Assembly (NCBI RefSeq): GCF_027627575.1
Contig: NZ_CP114065.1
Coordinates: 6,758,001 to 6,822,000 of the forward strand
Length of the DNA: 64,000 nt
Source: Kribbella sp. CA-293567
Lineage (GTDB): Bacteria; Actinomycetota; Actinomycetes; Propionibacteriales; Kribbellaceae
Reading direction: 5' to 3'
Both the position numbers and the translations under genes were made by a program. Below the pieces are notes generated by a model. It had not been told where the DNA came from, ran no database searches, and was given only the letters and a program-made list of their open reading frames with translations. Shown here in pieces: positions 10,104 to 18,133 of this stretch. Each line of letters opens with the position of its first letter. The stretch's first letter is position 1.

Positions 10104-10598
10104 TTGACGGACGTGCTGCTCGGAAACAACCCGTCGCCGACGGCGAACACGGGCTGGACGAAAATGTCAGGTCGGGAAGTCGATGTCCTATCAATCCCCT
10201 ACGGTCTAGGCAACTGGAGCCTTGCCTGCAATATCAGGCGCATCGGACCAGGCACAGTCGGCTGGATCTACCGATCAGACGGTGTGTTCGGGCACCTCGC
10301 CGGCATGATCGTCTTCGGCGACACTCCAAAGTCCACGCGCGAGCCCGGCGGAGTCATCCCTTATTGCGATGGCCAGCTCTGGTGCCTGCCGCGGGAATGG
10401 TGGATCGATGGAGCACGCATCAAGGCTCGTGGGTGGAGTCCGGGACGTGCGCCATTCGGCGGAACTGCTCGTCGATTCCGCAACGGCGAGAGCCTGTCAC
10501 CGGGCGATGCAGACATCCTGCGACACGAGTTACATGACGTTGCACAGGAGTGGCTCGCTACCTGGGTCGCACTCCTGACGCCGTCTAGCTCGCGTTAG
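10104..10598 (+). CDS. Hypothetical protein
   Basis: 164 aa from TTG 10104, of unknown family. The sequence is rich in Gly and Trp (GPGTVGWIYRSDGVFGHL, then LWCLPREWWIDG) with a C-terminal helical tail, and looks like a compact globular cytoplasmic protein. The start is uncertain. The only good ribosome binding site, AGGAG at 10077-10081, is 22 bases from this TTG but 7 bases from an in-frame ATT at 10089, which would add five residues (ATT AGC GCG ACT CAG). ATT starts are rare, so the TTG is kept here. No in-frame ATG or GTG lies upstream before the stop at 10005. It lies about 400 bp left of the island repeat and has no near neighbour. Confidence 0.55.
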   Translation: MTDVLLGNNPSPTANTGWTKMSGREVDVLSIPYGLGNWSLACNIRRIGPGTVGWIYRSDGVFGHLAGMIVFGDTPKSTREPGGVIPYCDGQLWCLPREWWIDGARIKARGWSPGRAPFGGTARRFRNGESLSPGDADILRHELHDVAQEWLATWVALLTPSSSR

Positions 10599-11394
10599 GA
10601 GCGGTCGATCACGGGACGAGCTTCGGCGGCACGTTGTTGGGCCTGGTCTCCGCGGCTGTTCTCGTCCCGCTGCTGATCCTGCTCTGCTGCTCTGCCGGTG
10701 AAGGTCTGGCGGGGGCACTGAACCGGGCCTTGGTCCGTGCCGGATGTTGAGCTGGGTCACGAGCTCGCCTGGGTCATCTTCTACCGGCCTAAATCCGCGC
10801 TTGCGGCCCGAGCTCTGGAGATCTGTGCTTCCTACTCACCTGTTAACTCACGTGATTCAGCGAAAGATGACGAGCAACCTTGGATGCTTACACGATGCCT
10901 CATCAGGCATATGCGCAGGTCATGAGCAATAATGCGTCCTACCGATCGCTAGTGGCAAGTCTGGCTCCGGAAAGCGGTGGTTAGGGGTTCGAGTCCCCTC
11001 GTCGGCCCTGTGAACAGGGCATATGCCTGCGAGCGAATGCTCCCGGCGCGGCCAACTGACCGCTTATTGACCGCATTGGGGTTTCTTCTACCCACGCGTG
11101 CTCCGCAGCCGCTCCGTCGTCGCGTCAGCTACGCCCGCTCCCACCCACCCGACCTTCTGCGGGCTCCGCCCGCGCATTGCGCTTCGCGAGCCGCCGACTG
11201 ACGCGCGTCCGCGCGACTGGCGATTGCGGCTCGGGCCGATCCCAGGTGCCAACTCCGATTGACGAGGCTCAGCGGGCAATGCCTCTCAGGCACCGGGCCG
11301 GGATACTCGCTCGATCCACACGACCTTCCGTCTGAGCACCGCCGACCCGCTATCGCTACAGCGCCGTATCAGTCGTTCAGAGATACTTGGCGCT
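10599..11394. other. Gap containing the left att-like repeat
   Basis: No supported gene. Apart from the 57-bp repeat at 10971-11027 it holds a short perfect hairpin, GCGGGC-TCC-GCCCGC (11159-11173). A faint minus-strand frame at 10599-10760 is Arg/Gln-rich, like the tails of plasmid mobilisation proteins, but is too weak to call. The DNA from 11040 to 11250 looks like intergenic DNA of an integrated element. Confidence 0.45.
10971..11027 (+). repeat. Left copy of island-flanking direct repeat (att-like, tRNA 3' end)
   Basis: This 57-bp sequence recurs at 41573-41629 in the same orientation with 54/57 matches (differences at repeat positions 21, 45 and 46). It contains a canonical tRNA T-arm (AGGGG-TTCGAGT-CCCCT) followed by CGTCGGC, the 3' strand of an acceptor stem. 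It is preceded by AAAGCGGTGG, which fits the 3' side of an anticodon stem, for example of a tRNA-Thr or tRNA-Phe. No matching 5' half (GCCGACG plus D-arm) is present nearby, so this is not a functional tRNA. It is followed by the palindrome GGCATATGCC. Weak similarity continues on both sides (GTCTGGC sits at the same offset upstream). The repeat is best read as an attachment-site scar of a tRNA-targeting integrative element. Confidence 0.75.
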
Positions 11395-11676
11395 ATGTCT
11401 TTCTCGGAGTACGACCTGGAGAGCTGGACGGAACTAGTCACAACCCTCCACACCGTCACTGTTCACGATCGAAGCGATGAACGGTTGGCCTACGAGGCCA
11501 TGGCCAACGTCTGGTCCGGATCCGGATATCAGAGCTACAACAACCTGCCAGATGCAGTCCTTCGGATGCTGATCGCCGCGACAGAGATCGGGTACGCCGC
11601 CGGCTTGAACGACATCCGCAAAGGCGACCTAGATGCTGAAATCCTTCAATGGCGGCCAGACATCGCCGATCAGTGA
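11395..11676 (+). CDS. Small hypothetical protein
   Basis: 93 aa from ATG 11395. The composition is balanced (VHDRSDERLAYEAMANVW, then PDAVLRMLIAATEIGYAAGL), acidic and helical, unlike the Arg-rich shadow frames around it, so it is probably a real protein. No family recognised. It is the first gene inside the left repeat and ends 124 bp before the stop of the convergent PurB-like gene. Upstream bases show no strong ribosome binding site, which lowers confidence. It could be a regulator or immunity-type partner of the purine module, but nothing in the sequence proves this. Confidence 0.5.
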   Translation: MSFSEYDLESWTELVTTLHTVTVHDRSDERLAYEAMANVWSGSGYQSYNNLPDAVLRMLIAATEIGYAAGLNDIRKGDLDAEILQWRPDIADQ

Positions 11677-11800
11677 CACGGCTGCCAGCCGAGTTCGGAT
11701 CGTCAGTTCCGGCATAGACAAACTGTCCAGCCCACATCGCCAGCTAACACGGCGACGTGCGGGTGAAGGCCTGGAGGTTCGCAGGCCATCGGCCGGGGCC

Positions 11801-13075
11801 CTATTCCCTCAGCTGCCTCGTACGCTCGGCGAGGTTCAGCACGTCGTCAAATACCTTGGCCAGGCTGCTACTTTCCAGAACCTCGGCGATCGCCCCGTCC
11901 AGCTCAGAACTGCCGTTGGGTGAACGCTCGGCAGCAACTCGCGCAGCCACCTGTGCCGTGGCAGTGCGTCTGTCAATCCCCGATATGAGCAGGGTGCTCA
12001 GCATTCGACTGGACACCGCTTTGCTGCCTGCCAGAAGCAGGTTCTTCCTCATCGCGTCGGCATCCACGACCAGCCCCTCGACGATCCGAGACGTTGTGAT
12101 CAACAACCGCTCAGTCACCGCGGCCGCGTCCGGGAGCACGATCCGCTCAACGGATGAATGCGAGATGTCACGATGCTGCCAAAGTGCAACGTCCTCGAGC
12201 ACCGGCGAGACATAGCCCCGGACTACCCGAGCTAGCCCACAAACGTTCTCGCTTGCGATCGGGTTCTGCTTGTGGGGCATGGCTGAGGAGCCCTGCTGTC
12301 GCTCTCCAGCCGGTTCGAATATTTCGAGGATCGCCTCTTGTTGCCCGAGGCGCACCTCGGTCGCGATCGCCTCGCAGGCCCCAGCCATCACAGCGAGAGC
12401 ACATAGCCAGGCGGCGATACCATCGCGGAAGACCACCTGTGTGCTGACTGCCGCCGTTCTTAGACCCAGCCGCGCAGCAACAAACTCCGGTACCTCGGCT
12501 CCGATACCAACTCCAGTTCCGACCGGCCCGGAGATGTTCGCGACACCTATCTCCTCCACCGCCGACCGAAACCTTCTCCGCGCTCGATCGACGGCGAATG
12601 CGAAGTCTGCCAGCCGATGACCGAACACATCCGGAGCGGCTGCCTGTCCATGAGTTCTGGCGAGATAGATCGTGCTCCGGTGAGCGATGGCTAACCCGGT
12701 CAATGCAAGGAGGAGACGCCTTGTGGCCGAAAGAATAAGGTCGCTCGCCGCGGTCAGCGCAAGAGCTTGAGCGGTGTCAACGATGTCACTACTGGTCAGG
12801 TCACGATGGACCTCTCTGGCCGCCGCATCGTCCATATTGGCGGTCCAGGCATAGATGAAGGCGACGACGTCGTGGCGTACATCGGCCTCGACCTCAGCAA
12901 CTTCGCGCGGTGATGGAGCCGGAATCACCTCCGCGGCGGTCAGGATGTCGGTGGATATCTCCCCCGCTTCGACGCGGGCACCCAACACCGCCAGTTCAAC
13001 TTCCCGCCACCGAGCTAATTTGGCCTCGTCGGACCAAACTCTGGCCATCTCGCCCGAGGTGTATCTGTCGTGCAT
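11801..13075 (-). CDS. Adenylosuccinate lyase-like protein (PurB family)
   Basis: 424 aa, a fumarase/aspartase-superfamily lyase of the PurB type. It shows the superfamily signature GSSAMPHKQNPIASE (about residues 265-280), the loop LTSSDIVDTAQAL near 92-105 and RTHGQAAAP near 145. PurB splits succinyl-AMP (or SAICAR) to fumarate plus AMP; phage-type Z-DNA synthesis uses the same activity to turn succinylated dGMP into 2-amino-dAMP. The gene is transcribed away from the MazG-like gene, with a 306-bp shared upstream region, and belongs by context to a module with a PurZ-like synthetase. It looks complete in length (PurB is usually 430-480 aa). Signature Gln in place of the more usual Arg (PHKRNP) is a noted variation. 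A housekeeping role is unlikely given the location in a defence island. Confidence 0.85.
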   Translation of the reverse strand: MHDRYTSGEMARVWSDEAKLARWREVELAVLGARVEAGEISTDILTAAEVIPAPSPREVAEVEADVRHDVVAFIYAWTANMDDAAAREVHRDLTSSDIVDTAQALALTAASDLILSATRRLLLALTGLAIAHRSTIYLARTHGQAAAPDVFGHRLADFAFAVDRARRRFRSAVEEIGVANISGPVGTGVGIGAEVPEFVAARLGLRTAAVSTQVVFRDGIAAWLCALAVMAGACEAIATEVRLGQQEAILEIFEPAGERQQGSSAMPHKQNPIASENVCGLARVVRGYVSPVLEDVALWQHRDISHSSVERIVLPDAAAVTERLLITTSRIVEGLVVDADAMRKNLLLAGSKAVSSRMLSTLLISGIDRRTATAQVAARVAAERSPNGSSELDGAIAEVLESSSLAKVFDDVLNLAERTRQLRE

Positions 13076-13381
13076 GCCGTCTCCTCGGTCTTATCCACAC
13101 ATTCGCGAGCCGCTGTCGCGTGAAACGTTCCGATCTGGCAGGCTAGCGACGTGGTAGTGGCGAGCAGACTCCAGTCCGCGCCCAAACCGCGGTCCGCGAG
13201 TCGCGGTGGGCATCGTTCGCCCCTTGCCGCCCACCACGACATGCTCGCAGCTACTCGAGCCGCCGGCGAGACCAGCAGTCACCCAGGCCCAGATTTTCAG
13301 CAGCTCGAACTCGGTCTGGCAATGCCGAGTGTCACGCTCAAGACGCAGGCCTCCGGGCCGGCGCCAAGCAGGAACGGAAGA
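13076..13381. promoter_or_regulatory. Divergent intergenic region of the purine module
   Basis: A 306-bp spacer between the divergent PurB-like and MazG-like genes, expected to hold both promoters. A plus-strand frame is open from 13151, but the convincing start of the MazG-like protein is at 13382, so I treat the upstream part as non-coding or leader. I could not assign -35/-10 boxes with confidence and saw no long palindrome. Confidence 0.4.
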
Positions 13382-13870
13382 ATGACCTCACACACTCATC
13401 GGCCGCCCACCATCGCTGAGATCGACAGCGTCATGTCACAGGTTCTCGCGTTTCATCGCGCGTTTGACCTCCCGCGCCGGCACCTGCCAGAAGTCGCGAT
13501 CGGCGTCGAGCTAGCAGATTTGCGGGTCCGCCTGCTGCGTGAGGAGGTGGAGGAATTCGCAGACGCCACCCAGGCAGGAGACATCGTGGCCTTGGCCGAC
13601 GCCTTGGCCGATGTCGTTTATGTCGCTTACGGGTCAGCGATCTCCTATGGAATCGACCTCGATGCCGCCATCGCTGAGGTCCATCGAGCCAACATGAGCA
13701 AGCTAGACGATGCTGGCCGCCCAGTACTTCGGTCGGACGGAAAGGTGATGAAGTCGTCTAGGTACACCCCCCCGGATGTGGCGAGAATCCTTCACGAACA
13801 GCTCCCGTTGTTCAACACAGCCGACTTGTGTGCCGAGGAAGACGCGCTTGCCGTCTCCCACACGAACTAG
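13382..13870 (+). CDS. MazG-like nucleotide pyrophosphohydrolase
   Basis: 162 aa from ATG 13382, with AGGAA at 13370-13374 as ribosome binding site. This is an all-alpha NTP pyrophosphohydrolase of the MazG/PRA-PH-like superfamily. The metal-binding helix pair is visible as REEVEEF (residues 53-59) and ADALADVVYVAYG (72-84), followed by the conserved tail NMSKLDDAGRPVLRSDGKV common in phage and accessory MazG-like proteins. Such enzymes hydrolyse (d)NTPs to (d)NMPs plus PPi. In Z-genome phages a related enzyme (MazZ) turns dGTP into dGMP for PurZ. It is the first gene of the plus-strand module, 62 bp before the IrrE-macro gene. Substrate specificity cannot be read from the sequence, so dGTP is inference from context. 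Confidence 0.85.
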   Translation: MTSHTHRPPTIAEIDSVMSQVLAFHRAFDLPRRHLPEVAIGVELADLRVRLLREEVEEFADATQAGDIVALADALADVVYVAYGSAISYGIDLDAAIAEVHRANMSKLDDAGRPVLRSDGKVMKSSRYTPPDVARILHEQLPLFNTADLCAEEDALAVSHTN

Positions 13871-13932
13871 CAGAACCCGCATCTGTAGGCCTTCATAGCT
13901 CACAAGTTCGAGCCGCGGTCTAGTCTAGATCT

Positions 13933-15420
13933 GTGACCGGGAACACAGACGAGTTCGAATGGACGAACGCGTCTGTGCGCGCGCTTGCGGGCGACCAGGA
14001 CCCGATGGTGAGGCTTAGCGACTTAGTCAGCCGCCTCGTGCTTGAGGCCGCTGACGCAGGAGTCTTGGGTCCGCCGACCAACCCATTCGATCTCGCCGAA
14101 CACATGGGGATCGAACTCCGACCGAGATTCGACGTTCGCGATGCTCGCTTGGTCAGGTCGGACAGAGTAGACGACGAGGCTCCAGCGCCGAATGCCCCGG
14201 CACGGCCGTCCGCACCTGCCCTCGGCCACTTCGTCAATTCCGCAACCCCGTTGGTCATCGAATACAACCCAACCCGGCCCCGCGGGCGTTTGCGATACAG
14301 CCTCGCCCACGAACTTGCCCATGCCTTGTTCGTAGACGCTGGCGAAGCGACACGCCACCGTACGCCGATGGGCGCGGTCGGCCAGATGGCCACTGACGAC
14401 AGTTGGCAGCTCGAGCTGCTTTGCAATGTCGCGGCCGCCGAGCTCCTCATGCCGGCAGCTGAGGTTGAGGGCCTGGTAAACATCGATACTGACATCGACT
14501 TTCTGATGGTGCAGCGCAAGAGATTCAACGTCTCCACCGAAGCCCTCTTACGTCGCCTTGTCCATGCCTCGGTTCGCCCGATGGCGTTAGGCGCCTTCAG
14601 CCGGGTAGAGGAATCGGCCAGCTCATCCCTGCGGTGTGAGTATGTGTTGGGTTCCAGGACATGGTCCGGCAGCCTGAGGCCAGGGGCCCTATTCGGACCG
14701 GGAAGTCCCCTCGCTGACGCATCAGCTGTCGGTGTAACGGCTCGAGGCGAGGTCACCGCAGCCAACGAGGCAATGGCCGTACAAGCAGTCGGCATCCCCT
14801 CGTACCCAGGCAGCATCTTTCCAAGAGTTCTGGCTCTGTTTGAGCCGCTCGGGGCATCCCGCACAGCACCGGACGCGCTGCGCTTCGTGACTGCCGACAT
14901 TGCTACGGCCGCCGATGCAGCGCAAAAGGCGCCGGTCGTGGTGGCCCACGTGGTTTCCGACGGCGCGCGAGCTTGGGGCAATCGAGGCGTTGCCGCGGCC
15001 TTGAAAAGGAGGTTCCCTGACGCAGCGGCCGCCTTCCGAGCATGGACGATCGCATCACCCGAGAACCTAGGGCTCGGACACGTACACGTTGTTGACACCG
15101 CCTCCGCATCGGGCGAACCCAGTGTCGGCGTTGCCAGCATGGTCGTCCAACGAGGATACGGTCCCAGCGCGTCACCGAGGCTCTCGTACGTCGCGCTTGC
15201 CCAGGCGCTTGAGGAGGTCGCTCGAGTCGCTGCGAACCGGGGCGCCGAGGTTCATATCCCTCGCATTGGTGCTGGCCAGGCAGGCGGGCGCTGGGATCTT
15301 ATCCAGGCGACTATCGAGCGGACGCTTCTGGCGCACGGCATTTCAACGGTGGTTTATACCCAGGGCCAGGTCGACAAGCCACAACAAGGATCCCAGCCGG
15401 CAGGAGAGAGCCGCCGATGA
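13933..15420 (+). CDS. ImmA/IrrE-type metallopeptidase fused to a macro domain
   Basis: 495 aa from GTG 13933. The N-terminal half is an ImmA/IrrE (COG2856-like) zinc peptidase. HELAH is at about residues 126-130 and the downstream LELLCNVAAAELLMP provides the expected third ligand region. ImmA/IrrE proteases cleave repressors to switch on mobile elements or stress responses. The C-terminal part (about 315-485) reads as a macro domain, with VVVAHVVSDGARAWG, then ALKRRFPDA, then the signature IPRIGAGQAGGRWDLI near 428-443. Macro domains bind or hydrolyse ADP-ribose and its derivatives. The stop overlaps the next gene's ATG (ATGA at 15417-15420), so the protein is translationally coupled to the kinase-PurZ fusion. 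I infer a sensor/regulator that senses an ADP-ribose-like or purine nucleotide ligand and cleaves a repressor. A polar linker of about 150 residues joins the halves. Confidence 0.8.
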   Translation: MTGNTDEFEWTNASVRALAGDQDPMVRLSDLVSRLVLEAADAGVLGPPTNPFDLAEHMGIELRPRFDVRDARLVRSDRVDDEAPAPNAPARPSAPALGHFVNSATPLVIEYNPTRPRGRLRYSLAHELAHALFVDAGEATRHRTPMGAVGQMATDDSWQLELLCNVAAAELLMPAAEVEGLVNIDTDIDFLMVQRKRFNVSTEALLRRLVHASVRPMALGAFSRVEESASSSLRCEYVLGSRTWSGSLRPGALFGPGSPLADASAVGVTARGEVTAANEAMAVQAVGIPSYPGSIFPRVLALFEPLGASRTAPDALRFVTADIATAADAAQKAPVVVAHVVSDGARAWGNRGVAAALKRRFPDAAAAFRAWTIASPENLGLGHVHVVDTASASGEPSVGVASMVVQRGYGPSASPRLSYVALAQALEEVARVAANRGAEVHIPRIGAGQAGGRWDLIQATIERTLLAHGISTVVYTQGQVDKPQQGSQPAGESRR

Positions 15421-17081
15421 AGGGGCTACGTATCGTCGTCATCAGCGGACCGGTCGGCGCAGGAAAGTCGACGGTCGCCGAAGGCCTTGCACGAACCTAC
15501 GGCGCGATCCACCTGAGCACGAAAGAATTGCTCCGCGAGATGGCGGTGACTCGAGGCGTCGAGCTGCTGTCAGAGCGGGCGGCGATGCAACGCTTCGGCA
15601 CTCAGCTGGACACCGAAACAGACGGTCACTGGGTTGCCGATGCTGTGAGTAGGAAAGTGTCCGGCGCCAGCGATCTGCAGGTCAGTGATGTAGGGCTCAC
15701 GTCCTTGTTCATCGTGGATGCGGTCCGCATCAAGAAGCAGATCGACGAACTCCGTGCCGCCTTCGGCGGCAACGTAGTTCACCTGCACCTTTATTCGTCG
15801 CAGGATGTACTGGCACATCGTTACGCGGAGCGTGGGGACACATCGGGACTGCAAGAGCTGAGTAGCTATGACGAAGTAGCAGCTGATCCCACTGAGGCTG
15901 GCGTGCGCGATCTTGCCTCGGATGCGGACGTAGCCATCGACACTGAACGCAGCAACATCCGCGACGTTCTCATTCGGGCAGCCGCGGCCCTGCAGCTACT
16001 GCCTCGTGCTGACGACCGCCTTGTCGACGTCTTGGTTGGCGGCCAGTACGGCAGCGAGGGAAAGGGAAACCTGGCCTTTTACCTGGCCAGAGAGTATGAC
16101 GTGTTGATGCGCGTGGGTGGCCCGAACGCCGGCCACAAGGTTCCGCTCCCGACGGCGTACACGCATCGCCTTCTGCCCTCGGGCACGCAAGCGAACGCTG
16201 AAGCTCAGCTAGTTATCGGGCCAGGCGCAACTCTGGACATTGAGGTTCTCCTTCGAGAGATCTCGGACTGCTCCGTCGAAGCAAGCCGGCTGAGCATCGA
16301 TCCGCAGGCAATGATCATCGAGCAAGCAGACAAGGATCTCGAACAGTCGCTGGTTGCTGACATCGGATCGACGGGGAAGGGTGGTGGTGCAGCGGCTGCG
16401 CGACGAATCTTGGGTCGCAGCGACAAAGCAGTCACAACACCGGTTCGTCTGGCAAAAGATGCGATCGAGTTGAGGGCCTACATCAGGTCATCACAAGAAG
16501 TCCTGGACGAGAACTTCCGCAATGGCCGCAGGGTGCTGCTGGAGGGGACGCAGGGAACAGCGCTAAGCCTCTATCACGGGTTTTACCCCCATGTGACGAG
16601 CCGAGACACGACGACACCAGGCACGCTGGCTGAATCCGGCATTGGGCCCAGACGGCTGCGAAGGGTGATCCTCGTGGCGCGTACCTACCCGATTCGGGTC
16701 CAGGATCCAGATAATGAGGGTAAGACCTCGGGCCCAATGTCCCAAGAGATCAGTTACGAGGAGCTCGCTCGTAGATCTGGCGTACCGCTTGAGGAGTTGG
16801 TGAGGACCGAGAAGGGATCGGTCAGCAATCGCCAACGCCGGTTGGCCGAGTTCGACTGGGCCTTGTTGCGCTCCAGTGTCGAGCTGAACGGTGCTACCGA
16901 TCTGGCCCTCACCTTCGCCGACTACCTAGACGTTCAGAACCGCGAAGCACAGCGTTACGACCAGTTGACCGATCGGACCATTCAGTTCGTTGAGGAGGTC
17001 GAACGGGTATCGGGTGTACCGGTTAGTTTGATGACGACCCGATTCGATGTTCGCAGCGTCATAGACCGTCGGCGCTGGTAA
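15417..17081 (+). CDS. Nucleotide kinase-like domain fused to PurZ-like adenylosuccinate synthetase
   Basis: 554 aa. Residues 1-195 are a P-loop nucleotide-kinase-like domain (Walker A GPVGAGKST at 11-19, with an adenylate/dCMP-kinase-like layout). Residues about 203-554 are an adenylosuccinate synthetase: GGQYGSEGKGN (208-218), GGPNAGH (234-240), LLPSGTQ, IGSTGKGGG and LLEGTQGTALSLYHGFYPHV. PurA has GDEGKG at the first motif, with Asp as catalytic base; here it is Ser213. As I recall, the same Asp-to-Ser change marks phage PurZ, which joins aspartate to dGMP. The synthetase part is also short (about 350 aa against 430 for PurA), again like PurZ. The catalytic His (H240) is kept. The start ATG overlaps the preceding stop. 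The kinase domain could phosphorylate the product or its precursor. Substrate is inference; PurA-superfamily membership is firm. Confidence 0.85.
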   Translation: MKGLRIVVISGPVGAGKSTVAEGLARTYGAIHLSTKELLREMAVTRGVELLSERAAMQRFGTQLDTETDGHWVADAVSRKVSGASDLQVSDVGLTSLFIVDAVRIKKQIDELRAAFGGNVVHLHLYSSQDVLAHRYAERGDTSGLQELSSYDEVAADPTEAGVRDLASDADVAIDTERSNIRDVLIRAAAALQLLPRADDRLVDVLVGGQYGSEGKGNLAFYLAREYDVLMRVGGPNAGHKVPLPTAYTHRLLPSGTQANAEAQLVIGPGATLDIEVLLREISDCSVEASRLSIDPQAMIIEQADKDLEQSLVADIGSTGKGGGAAAARRILGRSDKAVTTPVRLAKDAIELRAYIRSSQEVLDENFRNGRRVLLEGTQGTALSLYHGFYPHVTSRDTTTPGTLAESGIGPRRLRRVILVARTYPIRVQDPDNEGKTSGPMSQEISYEELARRSGVPLEELVRTEKGSVSNRQRRLAEFDWALLRSSVELNGATDLALTFADYLDVQNREAQRYDQLTDRTIQFVEEVERVSGVPVSLMTTRFDVRSVIDRRRW

Positions 17082-17141
17082 CGCAGCTCTTCGATGCTCA
17101 CATGTGAGCTCTGAGCACCGCAATCTAGGAGAGGCTGCCCC

Positions 17142-17816
17142 ATGGAACATGCGGAGTTGATCGAGCACTATCCTCGCCTGCATCACATGGCGGAGGCGGG
17201 TAGCTGGCCCGGCATCCAGCAGGTCGGCTTGATGACTACCGAGCAGCTCGTCGAAGCATGTGCGCCAGATGAGGCCACGCAGGAAGCCATACTCAAGCAA
17301 CGCCGGCCACGCTCGTACACCCTGCAGCATCCCGTGCTCGGACCCGTCACGGTTCGGGACCAAGGACCCCTGAAAGAGCACAATCTTCGTCCTGCGCTGA
17401 CAGACATGACAGTGCAGGAATGGCTCGAGGTGCTCAACGATCGGGTCTTCTTCTGGCTCCACCCCGACAGACTCGCCAAGCTGCTGGGAGCAAAGCTCTA
17501 CCGGGACGCCACCCATGACGTGTTGGTTCTCGATACGACTGAGCTACTTGCCGCACACGGAGATGACGTCCGCCTCGCCGGGATAAACACAGGTGCCACC
17601 ATCTTTCCCAACGCCCCTAAGCGCGGCAGTGACACCTTCACAACGGTTGAGAATTTTCCCTTCGCCGAACGTCGCAAAGGCCGATCTCTGAGGGATGCGG
17701 CGGTTGAACTCGCGGTCATCGGTGGAGTCCCCGACGTGTCCAACTTCGTCCTCAAGGTCGAAAGACGCCGCGGAGCCGACGTGATCGACGTTCTCTACGA
17801 GCGATCCGCTAGTTGA
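17142..17816 (+). CDS. DUF7002-like protein, possible ADP-ribosyltransferase fold
   Basis: 224 aa from ATG 17142, with AGGAGAGG a few bases upstream. The layout resembles the DUF7002/DarT-like group: an N-terminal LHHMAEAGSWPGIQQVGL (compare His-x-Thr-x-(x)-Ile-(x)-GL in ART-like folds), a central VFFWLHPDRL and a strand VLVLDTTEL, then INTGATIFPNAP. I infer an ADP-ribosyltransferase-like fold from this order of elements, not from a proven catalytic triad. It is 60 bp downstream of the kinase-PurZ gene and probably co-transcribed. In the same operon a macro domain could remove or bind ADP-ribose, as in DarTG-like pairs. Alternatively it binds a nucleotide without transferring anything. Confidence 0.6.
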   Translation: MEHAELIEHYPRLHHMAEAGSWPGIQQVGLMTTEQLVEACAPDEATQEAILKQRRPRSYTLQHPVLGPVTVRDQGPLKEHNLRPALTDMTVQEWLEVLNDRVFFWLHPDRLAKLLGAKLYRDATHDVLVLDTTELLAAHGDDVRLAGINTGATIFPNAPKRGSDTFTTVENFPFAERRKGRSLRDAAVELAVIGGVPDVSNFVLKVERRRGADVIDVLYERSAS

Positions 17817-17878
17817 TCGGCCCACAGGAACAGGACGAACCTGGCCGAGTTCCACCGGCCCCGACGGCCGGAGTGCTC

Positions 17879-18133
17879 CTAACGCTCAAGGCCTTCCGGC
17901 AACCGGTCTTGCTCATGAATGCTCCGCAACGCATCCTCCAAGTGCCCGGCCGCCTCCGGGTTCCGTGCTCTCCGGCCGATGTACTCGTCGACTGTGGTCG
18001 AGATCCTCGAATGCCCGAGCTGGTCAGCAATTCTCCGTGGCGTCTGCCCGGCATCCTCAAGAATCGTCGCCGTCGTCTTCCGAAAGACGTGAGCGGTAAC
18101 CCACGGAGATGCCGTCCCACTGGCCAGCGGCAT
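17879..18133 (-). pseudogene. Tyrosine recombinase (integrase), C-terminal remnant
   Basis: Only the last about 75-84 residues of a phage/ICE-type tyrosine integrase remain: TAHVFRKTTATILEDAG (the HxxR box), ADQLGHSRISTTVDEYIGR (His plus the nucleophilic Tyr), then a normal tail and stop. The core-binding domain and the first catalytic Arg are missing. The break lies at about 18110-18133, exactly where a 5'-truncated pglX begins on the other strand, so one deletion probably removed the 5' ends of both genes. It is not active by itself. It is the only integrase trace between the two att-like repeats. Confidence 0.85.

Noticed and set aside
10971..11027. A complete tRNA gene at the left or right repeat
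   Set aside because: T-arm and acceptor 3' strand are present, but no D-arm, no anticodon arm with a paired 5' strand and no 5' acceptor strand could be found in either copy.
11801..17081. Housekeeping purA/purB genes
   Set aside because: The synthetase is short, fused to a kinase and has Ser for the catalytic Asp, and the genes lie with IrrE-macro and MazG-like genes in an att-flanked defence island, unlike housekeeping purine loci.
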